Part shown: one piece after another, positions 1 to 5,780 of the stretch
Position numbering within the stretch: the first letter of the stretch is position 1
Layout: each line of letters opens with the position of its first letter
Assembly (NCBI GenBank): GCA_043798435.1
Contig: JAZDOR010000136.1
Coordinates: 1 to 9,893 of the forward strand
Reading direction: 5' to 3'
DNA from: JAGUXG01 sp043798435
GTDB lineage: Bacteria; UBA9089; UBA9088; JAGUXG01
Length of the DNA stretch: 9,893 nucleotides
The notes under the pieces: model-generated
Databases searched by the model: none
What the model was told of the DNA's origin: nothing
The model's input: only the letters and a program-made list of their open reading frames with translations
Position numbers and translations under genes: made by a program

Positions 1-67
1 TGCTAATTTTACATTTTGCATTGAATTATTCAAAAATAATCATTTGATTCCACAAAAACCCTGAAGA

Positions 68-120
68 GCCAATTTTTTATTGGCAAAGTAAGGTTGTTGA
101 TAGTATAATCTTTGATTGGC
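68..120. promoter_or_regulatory. ATTGGC repeats around promoter, candidate operator
   Basis: GCCAAT (68-73) and ATTGGC (79-84) form a perfect 6-bp inverted repeat with a 5-T loop. It overlaps the -35 hexamer. A third copy, ATTGGC, lies at 115-120, about at the predicted transcription start. Three copies of one 6-mer bracketing the core promoter could be a regulator site. This is inference from layout only; the hexamer is short and the sequence AT-rich, so chance is possible. Confidence 0.3.
80..109 (+). promoter_or_regulatory. Sigma70-like promoter for the barrel protein gene
   Basis: TTGGCA (80-85) and a perfect TATAAT (104-109) are separated by 18 bases. Transcription would begin near 116, giving a leader of about 55 bases that contains both Shine-Dalgarno sequences. 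Confidence 0.6.
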
Positions 121-136
121 GACCCAAAATCTAAGG

Positions 137-164
137 AAAGGGAGGTGAAAAAGATTAAGGAGGT
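137..164 (+). promoter_or_regulatory. Tandem Shine-Dalgarno sequences
   Basis: AAGGAGGT (157-164) sits 6 bases before the ATG at 171 and fixes the start codon. A second near-perfect site, AAAGGGAGGTGA, is at 137-148. No ATG, GTG or TTG follows it at normal spacing, so it may act as a ribosome standby site or be a remnant. Strong initiation would suit an abundant outer-membrane protein. Confidence 0.65.
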
Positions 165-170
165 AAAGAT

Positions 171-758
171 ATGAAGAAGAGTATCGGGATTTTAGCAATA
201 GGGATAATGGCTTTAGCCTCTACACAGGTTTTAGCAAAAGATGCTGCAGGCAAACTTTCAGCGATAGGGCTGTTGGGCTACTATATGCCAGCAGACAGTG
301 CTGTGGATGATCTCTATGGAGGAGGGGTTACATTCGGTGGTGGTGTAAATTATGATTACTCTCCGCAGATTTCCATCGTTGGTGCTTTAAGCTACTGGAA
401 GGATAGCAAAACAGTGGTGGTTGGAACTCCGACAAATACGACAACTGACAACTCACTCAGGATTATGCCCATAACCTGTAATGTCATCTACCACATTCCA
501 TGTCAGAGTTTTCCATGTGCTCCATATATTGGAGGAGGGATAGGGTATTACTCAGCAGAATCTAAAACAAATTCAGTGAGTAAATCAAAGGGTGCAGTAG
601 GGTTTCAGGTCTTAGGTGGTTGTACCTATCCAGTCTCCCCTAATCTTTCCATTACTGCATTAGCAGAGTATGCTTCAGCTAAGGTAGATTTTGGGAGTGG
701 AAAAGATACGAAAATAGGTGGCTTGACCATCGGAGGAGGGGTAGTTTACTCCTTCTAA
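171..758 (+). CDS. Small outer-membrane beta-barrel protein
   Basis: The 195-residue product starts with a clear Sec signal peptide: KK at 2-3, a hydrophobic core at 5-16, and a VLA cleavage site after Ala22. The ~173-residue mature part is rich in Gly, Tyr and Ser and shows alternating amphipathic stretches typical of beta-strands (for example around 40-55, 115-130, 155-170 and 180-195). It ends in ...VVYSF, and a C-terminal aromatic Phe is the usual BAM-recognition signature. Length and pattern fit an eight-stranded OmpX/OmpA-like barrel of the 'OMP beta-barrel' superfamily. Its ligand or role (adhesion, stability, small-molecule passage) cannot be read from sequence. Three Cys residues cluster in the middle (around 99-116, with PCQSFPC), which could form a disulfide in a periplasmic or extracellular loop; that is inference. 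It is preceded by its own promoter and looks monocistronic. It shows the organism has an outer membrane. Confidence 0.75.
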   Translation: MKKSIGILAIGIMALASTQVLAKDAAGKLSAIGLLGYYMPADSAVDDLYGGGVTFGGGVNYDYSPQISIVGALSYWKDSKTVVVGTPTNTTTDNSLRIMPITCNVIYHIPCQSFPCAPYIGGGIGYYSAESKTNSVSKSKGAVGFQVLGGCTYPVSPNLSITALAEYASAKVDFGSGKDTKIGGLTIGGGVVYSF

Positions 759-802
759 ATGCTTCTTTTAACCTTAGCCAGGGGTCGCCAGGCAAAAAAT
801 AG

Positions 803-1014
803 GTAAGCGTTCAGGTAGTGTAAGATAAGGAGAAATGGGAAAAGGGGAGAATTGGAGAAATAGGACGCAGATTAACGCTGATTTACAAGATAGGAATTAA
901 ATAAGAATCTGCGCTAATCCTGAAAAATCCTGAAAATCTGCGTTCTAATTCTTCCCCATCTTCCCCCTTTCTCCTTTTTTCCTGCATCTTAAAATATAGC
1001 CGTTGAACGGTTAC
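803..1014. repeat. Inverted-repeat element, copy A (212 bp)
   Basis: The outer ends are inverted relatives: the left begins GTAAGCGTTCAGGTAGTG and the complement of the right begins GTAACCGTTCAACGG. Both continue inward through a TGTAAGA-like word into a purine-rich tract (GGAGAAA, GGGGA and GAATT words) and then ACGCAGATT. The left arm runs roughly 803-885 and the right arm about 935-1014. The centre contains ACGCAGATTAACGC-type words and two copies of AATCCTGAAA. It fills the gap between the convergent barrel and hydrolase genes. The ends match copies at 2484-2642 and 9834-9893. There is no coding capacity, so it resembles a MITE or other non-autonomous palindromic repeat. No target-site duplication is obvious. 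Confidence 0.65.
999..1010 (-). terminator. Short hairpin downstream of the hydrolase gene
   Basis: On the minus strand CCGTT-C-AACGG forms a perfect 5-bp stem followed by CTATATTTT. It lies 19 bases past the hydrolase stop, inside the right end of repeat copy A. The U-run is interrupted and the stem short, so this is a weak terminator candidate. Confidence 0.25.
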
Positions 1015-1028
1015 AAAAATAGCTCCTC

Positions 1029-1751
1029 TTATTTTTCCAGAAACCTTAAAAGATGTTTTGAAAATTGGCTCAGGTTATCAAGATACGAGAAATGACCTGC
1101 ACCTTTCAGGATGACAAGCTCAGAGCCTTTTATCTCCCTGTTCATTATCTTTGCTGAGGATATAGGCACATCCCTGTCGTTCTCTCCCCATATAAGAAGT
1201 GTGGGCTGATGAATTTTAGAGAGCAGGGGTTTTAGGTCGTGGTTCACAACCCTTACCAGAGTTTGCCTCAATATGCCTGCCTCTTTCCAGTCTTTTGAGC
1301 CTATGAGGTCATAAATCTTTGGCTTTAGAGATTCAATCTTTCCTAATGTCTTTACCAGAAGGAGCTTTATCCAATATAGCGGTGGCCTTCTCCTTATTCC
1401 TGCGGCGTTGACTAAGACAAGCCTGTTTATAAGCTCAGGATAGTTCACAGCCAGGAATATGGCTATCCTTCCACCAAAGGAATGGGTTACCAGGTCTACC
1501 CTGTCTACGCCTAACCCATCCAGAAAATCTTTGATAAATAAACCATAATCCTCTATGCAGAAAGAAGCAGGCAGGTTTGTCCTTCCAAATCCAGGAAGGT
1601 CAATGTTTATGACGGAGAAATGGTCTTTCAAGAGATTCAGGATGGGTCTCATACTCCCAGAGCTTCCACCCCAACCGTGTAGAAGCAGAAGAGGTGTGCC
1701 CTCTCCTGCTCTTTCGTAGTAACACCTTATATCCCCTACATCAATGAACAT
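1029..1751 (-). CDS. Alpha/beta-fold hydrolase
   Basis: The 240-residue protein is a complete, cytoplasmic alpha/beta-hydrolase of the epoxide hydrolase/haloalkane dehalogenase/meta-cleavage-product hydrolase-like superfamily. Visible landmarks: oxyanion-hole LLLLHGWGG (H25-G26), the DLPGFGRT loop (51-58), the nucleophile elbow VTHSFGG with Ser91, the acid in WGENDRDVP (Asp192, with Asp194 nearby), and catalytic His220 in KGAGHFSYLD. The elbow has Thr89 where most members have Gly, a tolerated variant. There is no signal peptide. Substrate cannot be inferred; a carboxylester or C-C bond is typical for the family. It lies 179 bases downstream of the flavodoxin-family gene on the same strand, with repeats between, so co-transcription is uncertain. 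The start is supported by AAGG about 6 bases upstream. Confidence 0.85.
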   Translation of the reverse strand: MFIDVGDIRCYYERAGEGTPLLLLHGWGGSSGSMRPILNLLKDHFSVINIDLPGFGRTNLPASFCIEDYGLFIKDFLDGLGVDRVDLVTHSFGGRIAIFLAVNYPELINRLVLVNAAGIRRRPPLYWIKLLLVKTLGKIESLKPKIYDLIGSKDWKEAGILRQTLVRVVNHDLKPLLSKIHQPTLLIWGENDRDVPISSAKIMNREIKGSELVILKGAGHFSYLDNLSQFSKHLLRFLEK

Positions 1752-1793
1752 AAAACCTTGCTAACTATTTATCCAAGTAAAACATAAAACCTT
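1747..1793 (-). promoter_or_regulatory. Duplicated RBS/start region with 6-codon mini-ORF
   Basis: A perfect 13-base direct repeat (plus-strand AACATAAAACCTT at 1747-1759 and 1781-1793) carries the hydrolase AAGG ribosome site and ATG. The upstream copy has its own ATG at 1785, opening a mini-ORF on the minus strand that reads M-F-Y-L-D-K and stops at 1765-1767, 13 bases before the real start. It could be a leader peptide that couples or competes with hydrolase translation, or simply a slippage duplication. Confidence 0.35.
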
Positions 1794-1817
1794 TCTAATC
1801 TTGGAGCATAACTCAGT

Positions 1818-1903
1818 GTAAAATGCAAAATTAGCAATTAGCATTTCAAAATTAAATCTCCTTCATTTTGCATTGTTGATTTTACATTGATAATTTTACA
1901 ATA
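1818..1903. repeat. Degenerate heptamer tract with inverted arms
   Basis: The sequence can be phased into 7-base words such as ATTTTGC, ATTGTTG, ATTTTAC, ATTGATA and ATTTTAC on the right side. The left side (from 1818) carries complementary words: GTAAAATGCAAAAT against ATTTTGCATT...ATTTTAC. The two sides could fold into a long imperfect hairpin between the flavodoxin and hydrolase genes. The remainder of the 1752-1930 spacer shows no gene. Confidence 0.5.
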
Positions 1904-1930
1904 AATTTCTCTCTGTGGTTAGTCTTTGCT

Positions 1931-2428
1931 TCAGTTGGCTGGGGTGCTACAAATTTTAGCAAGTTCTGCCACCCTCGCACCTAAAGCCTCTCCTGCTTTC
2001 AAAGTCTGGTTGTCTGGAAAACCCTGGCAGGCAACACCGTAGTGTCCACCAACCTTAATTGGGTCACCGACAATAATCATTCCATAGATGAGCATTGCCT
2101 GAAGAATAGAAAGAATGGTCGTCTCCTTTCCGCCTGTCAGATGGCCTGAGGTAGCAAAGCCAGCCCCTATCTTTCCCTCCATTCCACCCTCTCTCCGCAG
2201 TCCAACGAACCTATCAAACATATCCTTCAGCTCCGCAGACATTGTGCCAAAATAAACAGGAGAACCTGCAATAATGCCATTAGCTGAGACAAAATCTTCT
2301 CTTGTCACATCCTTTGCCTTTTTCAATATAGCCTGAGCACCAGCAGTATTCACCCCTCTTGCCACAGCCTCTGCCAAGCACTCAGTATTCCCACTATTAG
2401 ATGTATAAGCCACCAATATCTTTATCAT
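1931..2428 (-). CDS. Flavodoxin-family / WrbA-like NAD(P)H-dependent oxidoreductase
   Basis: The 165-residue protein has the flavodoxin-like fold. The FMN phosphate-binding loop is TSNSGNT at residues 9-15 after the first beta-strand. The second FMN loop region is GSPVYFGTMSAELKDMFDR (about 55-73), which in the WrbA/NAD(P)H:quinone oxidoreductase group follows the same pattern, and the GFATSGHLTGGKETT segment (about 89-103) corresponds to the third flavin-contact loop. It probably binds FMN and transfers electrons in the cytoplasm, perhaps to quinones; the partner is not identifiable. Compared with typical WrbA (~200 residues) it is short and could equally be named a flavodoxin-family protein. 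No Shine-Dalgarno is visible upstream, but an excellent promoter ends 7 bases before the ATG, suggesting a leaderless message. Confidence 0.8.
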   Translation of the reverse strand: MIKILVAYTSNSGNTECLAEAVARGVNTAGAQAILKKAKDVTREDFVSANGIIAGSPVYFGTMSAELKDMFDRFVGLRREGGMEGKIGAGFATSGHLTGGKETTILSILQAMLIYGMIIVGDPIKVGGHYGVACQGFPDNQTLKAGEALGARVAELAKICSTPAN

Positions 2429-2435
2429 AATTTTT

Positions 2436-2465
2436 ATTATATGCTTTTTATCTTCGTCAGGTCAA
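2436..2465 (-). promoter_or_regulatory. Strong sigma70-like promoter, leaderless geometry
   Basis: Read on the minus strand: TTGACC (2465-2460), an 18-base spacer, and a perfect TATAAT (2441-2436). The initiator ATG of the flavodoxin-family gene begins at 2428, only 7 bases beyond the -10 box, so transcription should start at or next to the A of the ATG. No ribosome-binding site lies between. Confidence 0.6.
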
Positions 2466-2483
2466 GGAGAAATCCAGTAATTC

Positions 2484-2642
2484 GTAACCGTTCAGGTTAT
2501 ACATCAAAAGTGTAAGAAGGGGGATAAGGAGATACAGGGGATATAGAGATTATTCATTTTTAATTTTTAATTCAAAATTTTATCCCCCTATCCCCTTCCA
2601 TAATCCCCATATCACCTTTTCTTACACTACATGAACAGTTAC
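2484..2642. repeat. Inverted-repeat element, copy B (159 bp)
   Basis: The left end starts GTAACCGTTCAGG and the complement of the right end starts GTAACTGTTCATG. Both have TGTAAGA further in (directly after GTAG on the right, ~13 bases deeper on the left) and then G-rich GGGGATA words. The centre at about 2553-2582 is a T/A-rich heptamer-like stretch (TTTAATT twice). The ends match copies at 803-1014 and 9834-9893 while the centre differs from copy A. It lies 8 bases past the tsaD stop codon and just upstream of the flavodoxin promoter, so it could form a large hairpin that ends tsaD transcription. Confidence 0.65.
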
Positions 2643-2650
2643 AGTAATTC

Positions 2651-3625
2651 TCATTTTGAGAAAGGAGCAAGATCAAAAGAAGAGGGCAGAGAACCTTCTT
2701 TTATCTTAAAAAGCAGATTAGCAGCAATCATAGCCCCGTTATCTGTGCAAAGCTTTTTTTCTGGCAGATATAGCACCAGCCCCTTCTCTTTTGCCAAAAA
2801 ACAGAGTTCCTCCCTGAGCCTATTATTGGCTACAACCCCACCCCCGGCAATTATACTCCTTGCACCTGTTTCTGCGACTGCTTTAGCTGTATTTATAAGG
2901 AGGTGTGAAACAACTGCTTCGGAAAAAGATGCGGCAATATCCTCTTTCTTTCCTTCCTCCTTTAACTGATAATAGACCGCTGTCTTTAACCCGGAGAAGC
3001 TAAAATCAAGTCTACCACTTTTTATCTTTGGGATGGAAAACCTTATTGCTTTAGCATCCCCTGTCCTGGCTATCTTCTCAATCTCTGGTCCACCAGGCCA
3101 GCCCAAGCCAAGAAGCCTGGCTACCTTATCAAAGGCTTCTCCTGCGGCATCATCAAGTGTTCTGGCTATTGACTTTCCTACCCCCCATTTTTCTATATAA
3201 AATAGCTCGGTATGCCCACCTGATACAAGAAGCCCTATGGCTGGAAACGGAATCTCAGTCTTAGTGAGAAGTGGAATAGAAAGGTGTGCTTCCAAGTGGT
3301 TTATCCCAAAGAATGGTATAGACAATGCGTAGCTCAATGACTTTGCAAAAGATAGACCAACAAGCAGGGAGCCGATAAGACCTGGTCCATAAGTGACACC
3401 GACAGCCTTTAGGTTGCGTTTTGTGATTCCTGCCAGTTTTATCGCCTCATTAAATACTGGAAGGATTCTTTCAATATGTGCCCTTGCTGCAAATTCAGGA
3501 AAAACCCCTCCAAATTCCCTATGAATCTCCTCCTGAGACGAAACAATGTTTGATAAGATATTATAATCCTCATCAATAATAGCACAAGATGTCTCATCAC
3601 AAGATGTCTCTATTCCTAAAAACAT
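2651..3625 (-). CDS. tsaD: tRNA N6-adenosine threonylcarbamoyltransferase TsaD
   Basis: TsaD (Kae1/Qri7/YgjD family) transfers the threonylcarbamoyl group from threonylcarbamoyl-AMP to A37 of ANN-decoding tRNAs, working in the cytoplasm with TsaB and TsaE. The 324-residue ASKHA-fold protein shows the full signature set: GIETSCDETSCAI (4-16), HREFGGVFPEFAARAH (35-50), metal-binding His110 and His114 in NHLEAHL, VSGGHTE (134-140), LDDAAGEAFDK (157-167), DFSFSGLKTAV (207-217), GGGVVANNRLRE (261-272) and the metal-ligand Asp295 in CTDNGAM. It is slightly shorter than the usual ~335-340 residues at the C-terminus, but no catalytic element is missing. A GGAGG Shine-Dalgarno 4 bases upstream fixes the start. 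TsaB and TsaE are not in this window. tsaD is divergent from the membrane sensor gene across a 360-bp repeat-filled spacer. Confidence 0.96.
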   Translation of the reverse strand: MFLGIETSCDETSCAIIDEDYNILSNIVSSQEEIHREFGGVFPEFAARAHIERILPVFNEAIKLAGITKRNLKAVGVTYGPGLIGSLLVGLSFAKSLSYALSIPFFGINHLEAHLSIPLLTKTEIPFPAIGLLVSGGHTELFYIEKWGVGKSIARTLDDAAGEAFDKVARLLGLGWPGGPEIEKIARTGDAKAIRFSIPKIKSGRLDFSFSGLKTAVYYQLKEEGKKEDIAASFSEAVVSHLLINTAKAVAETGARSIIAGGGVVANNRLREELCFLAKEKGLVLYLPEKKLCTDNGAMIAANLLFKIKEGSLPSSFDLAPFSK

Positions 3626-3629
3626 ATAT

Positions 3630-3634
3630 CCTCC
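3630..3634 (-). promoter_or_regulatory. Shine-Dalgarno of tsaD
   Basis: Minus-strand GGAGG lies 4 bases before the ATG at 3625-3623 and decides that start. Confidence 0.75.
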
Positions 3635-3640
3635 ATTTAT

Positions 3641-3666
3641 AGTGAAGAGTGAGCAGTGAAGAGTAA
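3641..3666. repeat. Heptamer tandem repeat, GTGAAGA type
   Basis: Consecutive 7-base words GTGAAGA, GTGAGCA, GTGAAGA, then GTAAATC. The third word matches the first exactly. The tract lies immediately upstream of the tsaD ribosome-binding site. Confidence 0.55.
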
Positions 3667-3677
3667 ATCGCTATAAA

Positions 3678-3692
3678 AAGTAGTAACTACTT
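3678..3692. promoter_or_regulatory. 15-bp palindrome upstream of tsaD
   Basis: AAGTAGT-A-ACTACTT is a perfect palindrome with 7-bp arms around a single base, 53 bases before the tsaD start. Its size and symmetry suit a dimeric regulator site, but nothing else supports that role. Confidence 0.3.
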
Positions 3693-3700
3693 AATAAGGC

Positions 3701-3885
3701 ATTCAGAATTCAGGAGTCAGAATTCAGAATAATACCAGAGTAAGATTCTAATAACTTGCTGACCTCTTCGAGTAGTAATAGTTTTGAAGAATCACCATAT
3801 CTCAAAGTCTTGAAAACTACATGCAACGGTGTTCTTATTCTGTATTCTGAATTCTGTATTCTGTATTCTATCTTTTGTATTCTTG
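3701..3885. repeat. Paired, inverted heptamer tracts (ATTCAGA / TATTCTG)
   Basis: The left tract (3701-3730) reads ATTCAGA, ATTCAGG, AGTCAGA, ATTCAGA. The right tract (3836-3885) reads TATTCTG, AATTCTG, TATTCTG, TATTCTA, TCTTTTG, TATTCTT, essentially the complement of the left. About 105 bases of unique sequence lie between. The arms can pair into a hairpin with a large loop. The period of seven is exact over four to six units, with base substitutions but no length changes. Confidence 0.6.
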
Positions 3886-3948
3886 CTGAAACTCATCTAT
3901 CTCTGCCTTCTGCCTACAATTATCCTATAAAACAGGTCAAAAAGTCAA

Positions 3949-3978
3949 TTGACAGATTGACCAGAGTAATAGTATTAT
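3949..3978 (+). promoter_or_regulatory. Sigma70-like promoter of the sensor gene
   Basis: Perfect TTGACA (3949-3954), 18-base spacer, TATTAT (3973-3978, five of six consensus bases). The ATG at 3986 is 7 bases past the -10 box, so the message would be leaderless or nearly so. An AAGGG just before the ATG is too close for a normal Shine-Dalgarno. Confidence 0.55.
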
Positions 3979-3985
3979 AAGGGCT

Positions 3986-5485
3986 ATGGATTTATCTAAA
4001 AGAATGTTTTCTATAACCAACAAGATACGGTGGCTGATAATTGTTTTGTCCATCTTGACCCTTCAGATCTTTGATAGAGAGAAGATTACTACCATTTCTA
4101 TCTATATCCCTCTTGTTATCCTTATTATTTATAATATATCTTCCTACTTTCACAAGTGCATCTCCTTTAAGATATGTTATGCTGAAAGTGCCCTTGATAC
4201 ATTCTTTATCAGTAGCCTCATCTTCTCAACAGGTGGGTTTGAGAGTCCATTCTACCTCTTCTATCCTCTCATCATTATGTTCGGGGCTTGCTACTATAAG
4301 ATTTTACCAACTATTCTTTTATCTTGCGGAATCTCTATAATCTATTTGGCTATCTGTTTTCTCTCTGGAGAACCTGTTGTTCTTTCTCATCTTATGATAA
4401 GAATCCCGCTTTTCATTGCTACTGCTGGTATGTGCTCCTTTCTTGTTGCAGAGACGAAGATTGCCGAAGATGAGCTTGAAGACCAGAGACAAAAAGCAAA
4501 GATGCTTCAACCAAAGATTCAAGCTACGCTTTGTGATATTAACGAGGAGAGCGACAAGATAAAAGAGCTTTACAACATATCTTTGAAGATAGAGGGAGCA
4601 TCTTCTGAAGCAGAATGGCTCGTCTTTGCCCTTGACTATGTTATCCATTTTCTACACCCGGATTTTGCGATGATATTCCTCTTTAATCCAGGTTCAGGCA
4701 GATTAGAGGTAAAGGCAACAAAGGGCGAGGATATAAAATTCCCATCCTTCAGGATTGGAGAAGGGCTCATTGGTCAAGTAGCTAAAGAAGGAGGGAGTAT
4801 TGTGGTTGGGGATACCTACATAAAGACAGAACCTATGTATTCCTTCCTTAAGGACGCAAAGGTAATCTCTTTTATTGCCGTACCCCTGTTTTTAGAAGGA
4901 ATAAACGGCGTTGTCTTCTGTGGATGGCGGGTAAAGAGGAGGCTTGAAGAAAAGGATAAAATATTTGTAGAGATGATTGGAAAGATTATCAGCCTCCGTC
5001 TTAAAAATGAAAGATTGGATGAGGAGATAACTCGCTTAAGTATCTGCGATAAGTCCACAGCCTTATTTGCATATCCATTCTTTGAAACGAAACTCAAGGA
5101 GGAACTGGCAAGGAGCATGAGGTTATTCAGGCCCCTTTCCTTGATTGTCCTGAGAGCAGGAAAAGAAGACCTTTCTTTAGATGCTCAAAGGTTGGGTCTG
5201 GTTATTAACTCTCAAACAAGGGCAGATGATATGGTCACATACCAGAACAAGACCTTCTTTATTCTGGCTTTGCGAACAGGTGAGGATAGGATACGAATCC
5301 TAACTAATAGGATACGGGAGGAGATAGAGAAAAAGATAGGAACAAAGCCTACAATAGGGATAGCCTGCTATCCTGATTCTGAGGCTTCGAACCACATTGA
5401 GTTGATGAAAAAGGCTTATGCAGCTTTGGCCTTAGCCGAGAGAAAGGTGGAGCGGATGGCTATTGCCAGTGAGTGTGGAATGTAA
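3986..5485 (+). CDS. Membrane sensor: multi-TM, GAF, degenerate GGDEF
   Basis: 499 residues. The N-terminus (about 14-155) has roughly six hydrophobic membrane segments. Between the third and fourth lies STGGFESPFYLFYPL (81-95), matching the GGxxNPF-type loop of RegB/PrrB sensor kinases, where it takes part in quinone sensing. A charged helical linker (about 155-200, probably coiled coil) leads to a GAF domain (about 205-345, with FRIGEGLIGQVAKEGGSIVVGD and FIAVPLFLEGINGVVFCG). The C-terminal ~145 residues follow the diguanylate-cyclase fold (DKSTALFAYPFFETKLKEEL, TIGIACYPDSEA, KKAYAALALAERK), but the GGDEF active-site loop reads QNKTF (420-424). Cyclase activity is therefore not expected; a GTP- or c-di-GMP-independent regulatory or scaffolding role is inferred. 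It appears monocistronic. No histidine-kinase domain is present, so its output partner is unknown. Confidence 0.78.
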   Translation: MDLSKRMFSITNKIRWLIIVLSILTLQIFDREKITTISIYIPLVILIIYNISSYFHKCISFKICYAESALDTFFISSLIFSTGGFESPFYLFYPLIIMFGACYYKILPTILLSCGISIIYLAICFLSGEPVVLSHLMIRIPLFIATAGMCSFLVAETKIAEDELEDQRQKAKMLQPKIQATLCDINEESDKIKELYNISLKIEGASSEAEWLVFALDYVIHFLHPDFAMIFLFNPGSGRLEVKATKGEDIKFPSFRIGEGLIGQVAKEGGSIVVGDTYIKTEPMYSFLKDAKVISFIAVPLFLEGINGVVFCGWRVKRRLEEKDKIFVEMIGKIISLRLKNERLDEEITRLSICDKSTALFAYPFFETKLKEELARSMRLFRPLSLIVLRAGKEDLSLDAQRLGLVINSQTRADDMVTYQNKTFFILALRTGEDRIRILTNRIREEIEKKIGTKPTIGIACYPDSEASNHIELMKKAYAALALAERKVERMAIASECGM

Positions 5486-5780
5486 GGAACTGTAAAAAAT
5501 AAGCGTTATAATTTCTTATGCTAGTTCAAAACACAAGGCTCTTAATCTCAAGTAAGGGGCGATTAAGAAGTTTATTGATATAGATACCTATTGTATAGGC
5601 ATATAGCTTTCTGGCTACTAAGTAAAAATAACTTCCCGATTTAATAATAAATATGTTATATTCTTCGTATGATATGAGTGGAGAAACAGAAAAACATATT
5701 ATGCCGAGAATAAATCAGGTTTCCAAAAAAGGTTCTGACAGAGCCAGAACAAAAAGGAAATTCCTATATAATCAAATGTT
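5486..5780. other. Spacer before the intein-bearing gene
   Basis: There is no clear gene over 295 bp apart from a doubtful small ORF at its right end. A short palindrome CCTAT-TGT-ATAGG occurs at 5587-5599. No strong terminator is seen after the sensor gene; GAACT/AGTTC and ATAAG/CTTAT short inverted words near 5487-5528 could pair but lack a U-tract. The base composition becomes more AT-rich here and stays so into the next gene. Confidence 0.4.

Larger units (their letters stand above)
1..170. other. Upstream region of barrel gene, with heptamer-like repeat at the edge
   Basis: No gene is visible here. The first ~35 bases are built from 7-base words such as ATTTTAC and ATTTTGC, like the repeat tracts at 1818-1903. 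The rest holds the promoter, an inverted repeat over the -35 box and two Shine-Dalgarno sequences for the next gene, annotated separately. Confidence 0.6.
3626..3985. other. Spacer between tsaD and sensor gene, filled with heptamer repeats
   Basis: No credible gene occurs in this 360-bp divergent spacer. From left to right it contains the tsaD Shine-Dalgarno (CCTCC at 3630-3634 on the plus strand), a GTGAAGA/GTGAGCA heptamer tract (3641-3666), a 15-bp palindrome (3678-3692), a left ATTCAGA tract (3701-3730), a right TATTCTG tract (3836-3885) and the sensor-gene promoter at 3949-3978. Reading frames through it are repeat translations. Confidence 0.6.

Noticed and set aside
2631..2969. Plus-strand open frame of 112 codons
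   Set aside because: It lies antisense to the 3' part of tsaD, which has full motif support on the minus strand.
3641..3885. CRISPR array
   Set aside because: The repeated units are 7 bases long and directly adjacent, with no 20-40 base repeats separated by unique spacers, and no cas genes are present.
3756..3980. Open frame of 74 codons upstream of the sensor gene
   Set aside because: It is mostly a translation of the TATTCTG heptamer tract and overlaps the promoter; there is no ribosome site or family similarity.
4319..5118. Minus-strand open frames within the sensor gene
   Set aside because: They are antisense to a continuous GAF/GGDEF-like coding region and have no motif or ribosome-site support.
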